A DNA stretch of 14,993 bases from a bacterium Ga0077546 (GCA_001464165.1 LNEX01000558.1:1-14993); one strand, 5' to 3'; shown: positions 1-6,432, counted from the first letter of the stretch. The notes: a model not told the origin generated them from the sequence alone. Numbers and translations are program-made.

Positions 1-327
1 GTGACGGTCCAGTGGACCACCGACGAAAAGAAATCGACGGTGATCAACCCCAAGGTCGCCAACTACACCGGCCAAGCCGAACTGGCGCGCAACATCCAAG
101 AAGGTGTGGCCGCTCTCAACGCCGGTGACGAAGACAAGGCCACCAAGGCCCTGGGCAAGGCGCGCGAGCTGGCCGTCGCCACCGGCAACGACGAAGCCAC
201 CAAGCGCATCGACAAGATCGTCAAGGTCGACCCGGACAAGGGCACGGTCAAGATCATCAAGGGCGCCAGCGCCGGCGATGTGGTCAACCTCGACACCGCC
301 AGCACCCGCACCAAGCGGGTCAAGTAA
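1..327 (+). CDS. VWA-domain protein, C-terminal end only (5' end outside window)
   Basis: The reading frame is open at base 1 and ends with TAA at 325-327, so this is the last ~108 residues of a longer protein; the GTG at base 1 is not a start. The segment resembles the C-terminal tail of actinobacterial VWA-domain proteins: a helical stretch (AELARNIQEGVAALNAGD) like those that bundle small regulatory repeats, a GND/TKR stretch, then a short beta part ending in DTASTRTKRVK, close to the DTRSTRT ending of those relatives. The metal-binding VWA domain would lie off the left edge. In that family the gene sits beside FHA genes and Ser/Thr kinase or phosphatase genes, and here an FHA gene follows after 39 bases. 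Family assignment rests on recall of the tail only; function is probably scaffolding or substrate binding in phospho-signalling (inference). Confidence 0.7.
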   Translation: MTVQWTTDEKKSTVINPKVANYTGQAELARNIQEGVAALNAGDEDKATKALGKARELAVATGNDEATKRIDKIVKVDPDKGTVKIIKGASAGDVVNLDTASTRTKRVK

Positions 328-366
328 GTCGCATTCCAACACCCCAAACCAAAGAAAGTTTCTGTA

Positions 367-1062
367 ATGACCACTTACAATTGCCCCGCCGGCCACGCCT
401 CGGTCGACCCCGACTTCTGCTCCGAATGCGGCAACCAGTTGGCCCCCGTCCCCGGATCGGCCCCTGCGGCACCGACTGTGGATCCTTCATCCACGGCAAC
501 GCCCGCCACCTCGACCAGCGGCGCTCACGAGAACTGCCCGATGTGCACTGAAGTGCGCGACGGCAGCGCTCAGTTCTGCGGCGTCTGCGGCTACGACTAC
601 GTCAACAAGACCGGCGGCGAAGTGCCTCAGGCCGTGGCCCCCGCACCAGCTGCGCCCGCTCCGAACTACGCACCACCGGCAGTACCGACCAGCACCCCCA
701 CCAGCGCCCCGGCTTCGCTGAGCTCGGCCCGCATCGACCTCGAAGTCGTCGTCGGCAAGACCGGGCCGCGCAAGCACTCGCTCTTCGACAACGAGAACCT
801 GATCGGCCGCCCCAACAACAAGGTGGCCCTCAGCCTGGTGATCGACGGCGACGAAGGCATCTCGCGCCGCCAGATGATGATCACGCGGCAGCCCGACGGT
901 ACGGTCACCGTGCGTGACCTCGACTCGGCCAACGGCACCAAGGTCGAACACGACGGCGGCACGTCCATCGTCGCCGTGGGTGAAGAGAGGCCCATCGTCG
1001 TCGGTGACAAGATCATCATCGGCGAGCACACCGTCGTCACCATCATCGCCATCGTCATCTGA
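367..1062 (+). CDS. Double zinc-ribbon, FHA-domain protein
   Basis: 231 residues. Two zinc-ribbon-like units come first: C6/H10 with C18-x2-C21, and C57-x2-C60 with C71-x2-C74. A Pro/Ala/Thr-rich linker spans about residues 84-118. An FHA domain fills about 122-231. The FHA signature is visible: GR at 147-148, SRRQ at 166-169 and NGT at 189-191. FHA domains bind phosphothreonine, so the likely role is a cytoplasmic adaptor for a Ser/Thr kinase. The usual His after SR is Gln here, though the phosphate-contacting Ser and Arg are kept. Unlike GarA/OdhI there is no short TxxETTS-type tail; zinc ribbons occupy the N-terminus. It lies between the VWA gene and the GlnX-like gene, with 23 bases to the latter, so one transcript is likely. 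Its upstream ribosome site (AAGAAAG near 351-357) is modest. Confidence 0.9.
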   Translation: MTTYNCPAGHASVDPDFCSECGNQLAPVPGSAPAAPTVDPSSTATPATSTSGAHENCPMCTEVRDGSAQFCGVCGYDYVNKTGGEVPQAVAPAPAAPAPNYAPPAVPTSTPTSAPASLSSARIDLEVVVGKTGPRKHSLFDNENLIGRPNNKVALSLVIDGDEGISRRQMMITRQPDGTVTVRDLDSANGTKVEHDGGTSIVAVGEERPIVVGDKIIIGEHTVVTIIAIVI

Positions 1063-1085
1063 CATAACTGCGAAAGGTTATCAAA

Positions 1086-2363
1086 ATGCAAGCTCCCAAT
1101 AATTCGGGCAAAATCAAAGGCATGATGGGCACCACCCCGGGCAAGTTGCGCCTGGGCATGTTCGCCATCTTCATCCTCGCCATCTGCTTCGCCATCGCCG
1201 GCTACGTCGGCGTCAGCGGGGCGCGCAGCTCGGTCAACACCATCGCCCGCGACGCCGTGCCTAGCATCGTCACCGCCCAGTCGGTGCGGGTCAAGCTGCT
1301 GCAGATGGACTCCCTGGCCTCGCAGGAGTTCCTCGCCGGCGGTGCCGACTCTGGTGCCCAAGCCCGCGTCAAGTACGAAGCGGTGCGCAAGGAACTGGGT
1401 GAGCAACTGACCGTTGCCGCCAAGAACATCAGCTTCGGTCGCGACGAGCAGGTGCCGCTCGAAACACTGATGGACAAGGTGCAAGCCTACAACGGCCTGG
1501 TGGAAGCGGCACGCGCCAACAACCGCCAGGGCTTCCCTGTCGGTGCCGCCTACCTGCGCATGGCTTCCTCCATGCTGCACAACGAGATGCTGCCGCAGAC
1601 GCAGGCCATCGACCAGCTCAACGTCAAGCAGCTGGAGAGCGAGTACGCCAGCTTCAAGAGCACCTCGGTGATCCACATCGGCGTGATCGCAGCCGCCGGC
1701 TTGGCACTGCTGGTGGTGCTGGGCTACATGCAAGTCTTCATCAGCAAGAAGATGCGCCGCAGCTTCAACTTGCCGCTTCTGGCCGCGAGCGCAGTGGTGG
1801 TCGCCCTTACGGCCTACAGCATCGTCGGCATGACCCTGCAGCGCAGCAACCTCGGGGAAGCCAAAGAGACATCCTTCGTCTCTGCCTACAACTGGCTGGA
1901 AGCCCGTGGCGCCGCTTATGACGCCAAGACCGACCAGAGCCTGTTCCTGATCGCTCTGGGCGCGGGCGCCAAATACGAAGAAAGTGCCAAGGTCAAGGTG
2001 GAAAAGCTGGCCGATGCTGCCCAGCAAAACGCGCAAGGTGACAGTGCCGCGGCCCTCTCGGCTCTGCGTGTCTACGTGCAGCAAGACGAACGCATCCGCA
2101 CCTTCGACAAGAGCGGCAAGCGCTCGCAAGCCGTCAACCTGGCTCTGGGCAACGGCACCCAAGAAGCTCAGAAGGCCTTCGACGACCTCAACCAAGTGCT
2201 GACGGCCAACCTGAAGACGGCCACCAGCAGCTTCGAAGCCTCGATTGCCAGCGCCGAGAGCAATATCAACTGGCTCGACCTGGCTTTCATCATCCTCTCC
2301 CTCGCCGTGGTGGCACTGGCCTATTTCGGCCTGACGCCCCGCATCAATGAATACCGCGCCTGA
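1086..2363 (+). CDS. glnX: GlnX-like four-helix membrane sensor protein
   Basis: 425 residues, with GAAAGG at 1071-1076 as ribosome site. Four hydrophobic segments lie at about residues 22-43, 195-219, 229-251 and 395-415. They give two extracytoplasmic helical domains of about 150 and 143 residues, joined by a short basic cytoplasmic loop (ISKKMRRS), and a very short cytoplasmic tail ending NEYRA. Size, topology, the tail and the position directly before a glutamate-binding protein match GlnX of the actinobacterial glnX-glnH-pknG cluster, where it relays the GlnH signal across the membrane to the kinase PknG. The two helical domains recall four-helix-bundle sensors of chemoreceptors, but there is no HAMP domain, kinase domain or methyl-accepting domain. 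The role as an Asp/Glu signal transducer is inference from that system. The gene is GC-rich like its neighbours. Confidence 0.78.
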   Translation: MQAPNNSGKIKGMMGTTPGKLRLGMFAIFILAICFAIAGYVGVSGARSSVNTIARDAVPSIVTAQSVRVKLLQMDSLASQEFLAGGADSGAQARVKYEAVRKELGEQLTVAAKNISFGRDEQVPLETLMDKVQAYNGLVEAARANNRQGFPVGAAYLRMASSMLHNEMLPQTQAIDQLNVKQLESEYASFKSTSVIHIGVIAAAGLALLVVLGYMQVFISKKMRRSFNLPLLAASAVVVALTAYSIVGMTLQRSNLGEAKETSFVSAYNWLEARGAAYDAKTDQSLFLIALGAGAKYEESAKVKVEKLADAAQQNAQGDSAAALSALRVYVQQDERIRTFDKSGKRSQAVNLALGNGTQEAQKAFDDLNQVLTANLKTATSSFEASIASAESNINWLDLAFIILSLAVVALAYFGLTPRINEYRA

Positions 2364-2394
2364 GCGCCAGCTCCCTGATCTGAAAGGAATGAGA

Positions 2395-3279
2395 ATGAAA
2401 ACCTTCACTCGCCTGCTCGTCGCCATCTGTGCGGCAGCAATTCTGGCCACCAGCCTCAGCCCGGCTTTCGCCGCCCCCGATGCCACCGCCAGCCTGCGCC
2501 CGGCGGCCTCCCTGCCGCGCCCCATGGCCATGCCCGATGGCAGCACCATGAAGAAGATCCAGGACCGCGGCCGCCTGATCGTCGGCGTCTCCCAGGACAA
2601 GTACGCCATCGGCTTCCTCAACCCGCTCACCAACGAGCTGGAAGGCTTCGACATCGAAATGGCCAAGGCCATGGCCAAGGCAATTTTCGGCAACGAGAAC
2701 AAGCTGCAGATCGTGGCCGTGTCCTCAGCCGAACGCATCCCGCTGATCAAGGCTGGCTCGGTCGACATGGTGATCTCCACCTTCACCATCAACGCCAAGC
2801 GCAAGGAAGAGATCAACTTCAGCGAGGTGTACTACATGAGCGGCCAGAAGATTCTGGTGCACAAAGACTCGGCCGCCAAGTCGATTGCTGACCTCAGCGG
2901 CCAACGCGTCTGTGCGCCGGTCGGCTCCACCAGCGCCAAGAACATCCTCACGGCCAATCCGGCGGCCAAGCTCGTCGAGACCATCGAGTTCACTGACTGC
3001 CTGGTTCTCTTCCAGATGCGTCAGGTGGAAGCGATCAGCACCGACGACGTCATCTTGGCTGGCCTGGCCAAGCAAGACCCCTTCGCCAAGGTGATCGGCT
3101 CGGGCTTCACGGCAGAACCCTACGGCATCGGCATGTCGAAAGACCAGCCGGACCTGGTGCGTTTCGCCAACGGCGTGCTCGTGCAGATGAAGAGCGACGG
3201 CACCTGGAAGCGCATCTACGACAAGTGGTTCGGCTCCATGGGTGCAGCAGAACCGCCGCGTGGCACTTACATCGACTGA
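2395..3279 (+). CDS. glnH: GlnH/GluB-like periplasmic glutamate/aspartate-binding protein
   Basis: 294 residues from ATG 2395, preceded by AAAGGA at 2383-2388; the in-frame ATG at 2389 is too close to that site. A Sec signal peptide covers residues 1-26 (cleavage after SPAFA). The mature part is a family 3 solute-binding protein: GRLIVGVSQDKY at 59-70, GFDIEMAKAMAKA at 84-96, then the ISTFTINAKR stretch with R136, where this family binds the ligand carboxylate, and NFSEVYY. Two cysteines (C173, C202) match those of actinobacterial relatives and could form a disulfide. The stretch from DCLV to GLAKQDPF is strikingly like GluB/GlnH. No ABC permease or ATPase gene is adjacent, so it more likely feeds the GlnX-like sensor than a transporter. 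Actinobacterial GlnH is a lipoprotein; here the cleavage region has no lipobox cysteine. Confidence 0.85.
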   Translation: MKTFTRLLVAICAAAILATSLSPAFAAPDATASLRPAASLPRPMAMPDGSTMKKIQDRGRLIVGVSQDKYAIGFLNPLTNELEGFDIEMAKAMAKAIFGNENKLQIVAVSSAERIPLIKAGSVDMVISTFTINAKRKEEINFSEVYYMSGQKILVHKDSAAKSIADLSGQRVCAPVGSTSAKNILTANPAAKLVETIEFTDCLVLFQMRQVEAISTDDVILAGLAKQDPFAKVIGSGFTAEPYGIGMSKDQPDLVRFANGVLVQMKSDGTWKRIYDKWFGSMGAAEPPRGTYID

Positions 3280-3303
3280 GGGTCGACTGAGCCTGCGTCA
3301 CTA

Positions 3304-3317
3304 GGTCTAGATAGACC
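3304..3317. repeat. Inverted repeat GGTCTA-GA-TAGACC
   Basis: Perfect 6-base arms with a two-base spacer, 25 bases after the glnH-like stop and just before the terminator hairpin. The right arm with its flank, TAGACCGG, recurs inside the palindrome at 4852-4863. It could be a regulator site or a boundary mark; no function is shown. Confidence 0.4.
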
Positions 3318-3329
3318 GGCAACTACAAG

Positions 3330-3352
3330 GGAGAGGGCCAAGTGCCCTCTCC
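3330..3352 (+). terminator. Likely terminator of the VWA-FHA-glnX-glnH unit
   Basis: A perfect 9-pair GC-rich stem (GGAGAGGGC at 3330-3338 with GCCCTCTCC at 3344-3352) has a five-base loop and is followed by a CU-rich stretch (TCTTGCCCTT) rather than a pure U run. Placed 51 bases after the glnH-like stop, it probably ends that transcript, though less efficiently than a classical terminator. Confidence 0.6.
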
Positions 3353-3399
3353 TCTTGCCCTTCACTCTTGAACAAAATGCTAGAGATAGCATCAACATC

Positions 3400-3681
3400 A
3401 TGAACTCTGCACTGAAGAATGCGCTCTCTTTTCTGGGCGCACTGCTTCTCGGCTTGGCGCTGCTCTGGCTCACTTCGAGCCTGAGCACCTACCGGCCGGG
3501 CGGCTCGATTTTCAACCCCATGAACTTCGCCATTGTCGGCTTTGCCGCAAGCTACCTCATGCTCTCCCTGGGCAAACCGCCGCGAAACGCGCTGGTGGTC
3601 TGCACTGGTTGGGCTGTGCTCGGCCTCTCCCTCGGCTTGATGGCACCATTCGTGGTGAAGTATCTGATTCTGCCAGCCTAA
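3400..3681 (+). CDS. Small membrane protein, paralogue of the gene at 4520
   Basis: 93 residues from ATG 3400. This start is chosen because the product then aligns end to end with the 4520 gene: MNSALKNALSF against MKPPLKNFLTF, a shared IFNP motif, a Gly-Lys/Arg-Pro-Pro/Arg turn (GKPP against GRPR), a W-LGL-A-GL-APF core and a similar length. Three hydrophobic segments are visible (about residues 7-27, 41-57, 65-90), so it is an inner-membrane protein. No good ribosome site precedes 3400; an alternative TTG start at 3355 would overlap the hairpin region, and a 6-base inverted repeat (ATGCTA-GAGA-TAGCAT, 3377-3392) lies just upstream. No family is recognised. It is the first gene of a four-gene + strand group. 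Confidence 0.75.
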   Translation: MNSALKNALSFLGALLLGLALLWLTSSLSTYRPGGSIFNPMNFAIVGFAASYLMLSLGKPPRNALVVCTGWAVLGLSLGLMAPFVVKYLILPA

Positions 3682-3713
3682 AACATAGGCTTAAAAATAC
3701 AAAGGAGTCAACC

Positions 3714-3926
3714 ATGAGCCAAGTCAAAATTGGCATTCTACTCACCCTCACACTGTTGGCAATTTCCGCTTGTGCTGCGGCCGACAGTTTCGCTCCTGAG
3801 CACAAGGGATTCTTCTTTGTCGTCGCCATGATTCTCATGGTGCCGATGTGCTGTCTGTGCGAATTGCTCGATGGCGGCCACCCTGCTTTCTACGATGACA
3901 TTCATCGTACTGACGGCCACGCCTGA
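3714..3926 (+). CDS. Small predicted lipoprotein with an internal hydrophobic segment
   Basis: 70 residues from ATG 3714, with an excellent ribosome site (AAAGGAG at 3701-3707). The N-terminus is a lipoprotein signal peptide with lipobox ISAC, lipidated cysteine at position 20. A second hydrophobic, cysteine-containing stretch (FFFVVAMILMVPMCCLC) lies at about 33-49, followed by a polar tail containing HPAFYDDIHRTDGH. It may be a lipid-anchored protein with one further membrane segment, or a two-helix membrane protein whose lipobox match is chance. It starts 32 bases after the preceding membrane gene and is presumably co-transcribed. Function unknown. Confidence 0.7.
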   Translation: MSQVKIGILLTLTLLAISACAAADSFAPEHKGFFFVVAMILMVPMCCLCELLDGGHPAFYDDIHRTDGHA

Positions 3927-3967
3927 CAGCAGAACCGTTCATTTACCTCCAATCTAGGAGAACTATC

Positions 3968-4468
3968 ATGCGCCACCATGTATCTCATTCTCATTCACCC
4001 GCTCATTCACACGCACCTTCGAGCAGCGACATCAACGCGCTCTTGGTCGGCCCCCTGGTTGCTTCTGTGGTCGACGACCTGGAAGCCTGGCGTGAAGAAG
4101 ACTGGAAGCGAATCGACCGCGCTGAACCGGAATCGGCCAGCGAATTGATGCGCGGCATCCAGCTTGCCATCAACGTCGGACACGCCGCTTCGGTGATTGC
4201 CAGCGCAGCCAAGAGCGAGCTCGACATCGTTCACAGCCAGATGTTGCAAGAGCTGCGCAACTTGCGCGATTGCTTCGCCCCCGGCGAAGAAATTCGCGCC
4301 TCGGCAATGCGCCTGCGCTTTCAGCAGAAGGCTTTGGTGCCCATGATGGAAGAGCACAACGCCATCGCCCTCGATGCCGGTCAACTGTTCGACGAGCTGT
4401 CGGCTCGCTACAACGCACTGCTCTTTCCGGTGCGTCACGGCGTGGTATCTGCGTGGCAGTGCAACTAG
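3968..4468 (+). CDS. Protein of unknown function with a histidine-rich N-terminus
   Basis: 166 residues, ribosome site AGGAG at 3956-3960. The first 17 residues contain six histidines (H3, H4, H7, H9, H13, H15) in an MRHHVSHSHSPAHSHA pattern of the type seen in metal-binding tails. The rest looks fully helical and soluble: acidic helices around 35-60 (DDLEAWREEDWKRID), an amphipathic stretch near 75-100 and a helix around 115-155. There is no signal peptide or membrane segment, so it is probably cytoplasmic. It is flanked by a lipoprotein gene and two paralogous membrane-protein genes on the same strand. I do not recognise the family; zinc, nickel or copper binding by the tail is only an inference. 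Confidence 0.75.
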   Translation: MRHHVSHSHSPAHSHAPSSSDINALLVGPLVASVVDDLEAWREEDWKRIDRAEPESASELMRGIQLAINVGHAASVIASAAKSELDIVHSQMLQELRNLRDCFAPGEEIRASAMRLRFQQKALVPMMEEHNAIALDAGQLFDELSARYNALLFPVRHGVVSAWQCN

Positions 4469-4519
4469 ACTGGTAGGCCAGTTCAACCCATCAACTCGAC
4501 TGTGCAACACAGCAAAGCT

Positions 4520-4783
4520 ATGAAACCTCCCCTGAAAAACTTCCTCACCTTCATCGTCGCCCTGGCAGTCGGCGTGGCCCTAAACGGACTGAACACCGAA
4601 GACGGCTTCATCTTCAACCCGCTGATCGCATCAGCAGCTGTTTTCGGCGGTGGCTTCTGCTTTTTCGTCTTCGGTCGGCCCCGCGAAAACCCGCGCCAAG
4701 GGCAGATCGGCTGGGGCCTGCTTGGTCTAGCCGCCGGCCTCATCGCGCCCTTCTTCCTGCTCTTCATGCTGTTGGCCGGGTAG
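4520..4783 (+). CDS. Small membrane protein, paralogue of the gene at 3400
   Basis: 87 residues from ATG 4520, the start aligning with its paralogue; an upstream in-frame GTG at 4502 would add six residues. Three hydrophobic segments (about 8-24, 35-54, 63-85) are joined by short polar loops. It shares with the 3400 product the LKN start, IFNP, the Gly-Lys/Arg-Pro loop and the LGLAAGLIAPF end. The pair probably arose by duplication with the lipoprotein and His-rich genes between them. A small hairpin (ACTGG-TAGG-CCAGT, 4469-4482) lies in the gap before it. Function unknown. It is the last gene before the strong terminator at 4804-4840. Confidence 0.75.
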   Translation: MKPPLKNFLTFIVALAVGVALNGLNTEDGFIFNPLIASAAVFGGGFCFFVFGRPRENPRQGQIGWGLLGLAAGLIAPFFLLFMLLAG

Positions 4784-4803
4784 AAACCTGATCGCCAAAC
4801 GGC

Positions 4804-4840
4804 AAAAAGCAATGGCCCATCCGGGCCCTTGCTTTTTTTC
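4804..4840 (+). terminator. Strong Rho-independent terminator
   Basis: The stem pairs AAAAAGCAA (4804-4812) with TTGCTTTTT (4829-4837) and GGCCC (4814-4818) with GGGCC (4823-4827) around a four-base loop, with one T/C mismatch. It ends in a run of seven T. The A-rich left flank means it may also act on transcription from the right. Confidence 0.9.
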
Positions 4841-4851
4841 TGCACTGATAT

Positions 4852-4863
4852 TAGACCGGTCTA
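4852..4863. promoter_or_regulatory. Perfect 12-base palindrome TAGACCGGTCTA
   Basis: A perfect palindrome of a kind often used as an operator by TetR-family repressors. It lies between two convergent genes, just past the terminator, where an operator would not be expected. TAGACCGG also occurs at 3312-3319. Confidence 0.35.
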
Positions 4864-4920
4864 CTAAACAATTAGGAAAAAAAACCTGACTCAACAGCAA
4901 GTAAGAAAAGACCCAAACGA

Positions 4921-4964
4921 AACAATGGAAAGCATAGGCCAAAGGCCATCCGCTCTCCATTGTT
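4921..4964 (-). terminator. Hairpin, likely terminator of the minus-strand gene ending at 5000
   Basis: AACAATGGA (4921-4929) pairs with TCCATTGTT (4956-4964); further inside, AGC pairs with GCT and GGCC pairs with GGCC around AAA. Read on the minus strand, the stem is followed by a T-rich stretch (TCGTTTGGGTCTTTT). It sits 36 bases beyond the stop of the 5000-5695 gene, facing the + strand terminator. Confidence 0.6.
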
Positions 4965-4999
4965 CGTCTCAATCAAATCGAGCTCAGCTCAGAGCAAGA

Positions 5000-5695
5000 T
5001 TACAGACCGACATCTTCAGGCAAAACAATGTTCAGGTCTTTGGTGTAGAAGTAGCTCATTGCCACTTGCTGGGAAGCAGTTCCAGTCAGCTCAGTAACGG
5101 CGTCGGTCAAGGCCGATTGGGCGCCAAAGCTGGCCAAAACTCTGGGCCTGCTAGCCCAAACTTCGCGCAATTCTTGCTCTGCCACAGCCACCGCAGCACT
5201 GAACGGTAGGAGATTTCTCACGGCCTCAGCATGTGCCTCAGTGGCAAGACGCTCAGCTTCAAGAGCAGCCCTCAAATTATCGTCCAGCTTGCTTTGCACC
5301 GAATGGCAAGCCCAGAAAGCGGCAGTCTTCGCCCCATAGTCTCGAGCAGTCTCGAGGACGCTCTCGGCCGCAGTAAACACGGGGAGAGAGAGGAGCTGCT
5401 TGCGAGCCTCGATCAATGCCAGATACTCGGGGCTCGGCGCCGTGCTCAAATTTTGGTTCCTGGCTCGCCTGCAGACGATTGTCTCGTGTTTGGCGGATTC
5501 CAATCGCAATGAAGCACACGACAGAGCAAACTCCGCTTCATTTTGCGCCTCCCTTGCCAGCTCCAACTTCAACTCCGCAGACTCCAGGCAGCGAGCATAC
5601 CTGACTTCCGCCACCTGTTCATTGGCAAGCACAGCTGCTGCTTCGAGCACAGCGCGCTCGAGTTGTTCAACGGTCTTTCCATTGCTGGTGTTCAT
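5000..5695 (-). CDS. Helical protein of unknown function
   Basis: 231 residues. ATG at 5695 is preceded on the minus strand by AAGGAA, a good ribosome site. The sequence is rich in Ala, Glu and Leu, with long heptad-like helices over about residues 5-75 and 105-190, and no signal peptide or membrane segment. Coiled-coil character is likely. The last 25 residues differ (SYFYTKDLNIVLPEDVGL) and may form a small capping segment. No catalytic motif is visible and no family is recognised. The nearest gene upstream on the same strand ends 150 bases away with hairpins between, so it is probably transcribed alone. Confidence 0.75.
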   Translation of the reverse strand: MNTSNGKTVEQLERAVLEAAAVLANEQVAEVRYARCLESAELKLELAREAQNEAEFALSCASLRLESAKHETIVCRRARNQNLSTAPSPEYLALIEARKQLLSLPVFTAAESVLETARDYGAKTAAFWACHSVQSKLDDNLRAALEAERLATEAHAEAVRNLLPFSAAVAVAEQELREVWASRPRVLASFGAQSALTDAVTELTGTASQQVAMSYFYTKDLNIVLPEDVGL

Positions 5696-5808
5696 GATGT
5701 TCCTTTAGTTTAAATTACATCTAGCACTGCAAGAATTGACAGCATTTCAGGTCTTCAATGGGCAAGAAATTACAAGACCTCAGGGTACTTAGGTGAGATT
5801 GGAACTTG

Positions 5809-5830
5809 CTTCACTGGAGCCCAAGTGAAG
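5809..5830 (-). terminator. Possible weak terminator hairpin
   Basis: CTTCACT (5809-5815) pairs with AGTGAAG (5824-5830) and an inner GG/CC extends it with a bulge. It lies 15 bases beyond the stop of the minus-strand gene at 5846, but no U run follows. A second pair, AGGTCTT (5749-5755) with AAGACCT (5774-5780), lies further along in the same gap. Confidence 0.35.
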
Positions 5831-5845
5831 ACAGAAACTCCTGAA

Positions 5846-6289
5846 CTATGCACGCGCCATGGTCGCCCCGGTCTTATGAGCCAACAACATGACCTCGCTG
5901 CAAAGCGCCGCAGTAAACCCAGCATGCCATGGGTAAACATGCACCACGACTGAGCCATAGCTATAGATCACCTTGCAATCGAGACGATAAGCCAGCTCCG
6001 CAGCTCGGTCAACACTTGGGCCCCAGCCTTCATCGAAGTCAGGAGTGAAAACAATCATCGGCAAATTACAAGCCTTTTCGTTCCGTTCAAGCAACTGCTT
6101 CTTCGCTAGCTCCACCTTGGAGGAGATATCATCGGCACTGCCAGTCCAGTGATAAATCGGCAGCAAAGCCGCGCCGTCCAGCACCATCAGGCAGTCGCCA
6201 GTCTGCAATTTCAGCACCATCTGATGCACGCGGATGAGGTATGTATCGAGATCTTCACGACATCGCTGAGGAACGAAAGATTCAGCCAT
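5846..6289 (-). CDS. Conserved-looking cytoplasmic protein of unknown function
   Basis: 147 residues. ATG 6289 is chosen because a near-perfect ribosome site (AAAGGAGG) lies seven bases before it; ATG 6295 falls too close to that site. The composition is that of a small globular alpha/beta protein: helix 10-30, strand DCLMVLDGAALLPIYHW at 32-48, helix 55-73, strand NLPMIVFTPDF at 75-85, helix 92-102, strand CKVIYSYGSVVVHVYP at 105-120 and a final helix. There is no signal peptide or membrane segment. The first codons overlap the end of a small lipoprotein gene, implying coupled translation. No family is recognised. Confidence 0.7.
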   Translation of the reverse strand: MAESFVPQRCREDLDTYLIRVHQMVLKLQTGDCLMVLDGAALLPIYHWTGSADDISSKVELAKKQLLERNEKACNLPMIVFTPDFDEGWGPSVDRAAELAYRLDCKVIYSYGSVVVHVYPWHAGFTAALCSEVMLLAHKTGATMARA

Positions 6290-6401
6290 TATCATCCCTC
6301 CTTTGTTGAGGATCGACCGACTCACGATTGCAGGCAGTGAAACCAGACAGAGTCAACAGCGAAACGGAAGCAGCAACCAATTTCGAATACCGGGTCTTCA
6401 T
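6282..6401 (-). CDS. 39-residue predicted lipoprotein overlapping the next gene
   Basis: ATG 6401 opens a short frame with a basic start (MKTRYSK), a hydrophobic core (LVAASVSLLTLSGF) and a lipobox-like TAC with cysteine at position 24, then a polar 15-residue tail. The residue at -3 is Phe, which is less usual. It ends at TGA 6282-6284 and overlaps the downstream ATG by eight bases (ATGGCTGA), so the ribosome site of the downstream gene is inside it. The upstream ribosome site is weak (GGAA). Its size resembles that of small entericidin-type lipoproteins, but no homology is claimed. It could alternatively be a leader that only couples translation. Confidence 0.5.
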   Translation of the reverse strand: MKTRYSKLVAASVSLLTLSGFTACNRESVDPQQRRDDNG

Positions 6402-6416
6402 ATAATTCCAATCAAA

Positions 6417-6432
6417 GTTAGGGCCCCCTAAC
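6417..6432. promoter_or_regulatory. Inverted repeat GTTAGGG-CC-CCCTAAC
   Basis: Seven-base perfect arms with a two-base spacer, 16 bases upstream of the ATG of the small lipoprotein. The position fits an operator or a hairpin in the leader RNA of that gene. Confidence 0.4.

Noticed and set aside
487..1065. 192-residue minus-strand frame opposite the FHA gene
   Set aside because: Asp/Gly/Val-rich shadow of the FHA coding sequence, without a ribosome site.
666..2816. A 716-residue open frame on the minus strand
   Set aside because: It runs opposite to three well-supported genes with clear domains. Its length is an effect of GC-rich codons, and the sequence is low-complexity His/Gly/Asp-rich with no recognisable domain.
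5400..5708. 102-residue + strand frame opposite the helical minus-strand gene
   Set aside because: The minus-strand gene has a proper ribosome site and coherent helical sequence; this is its shadow.
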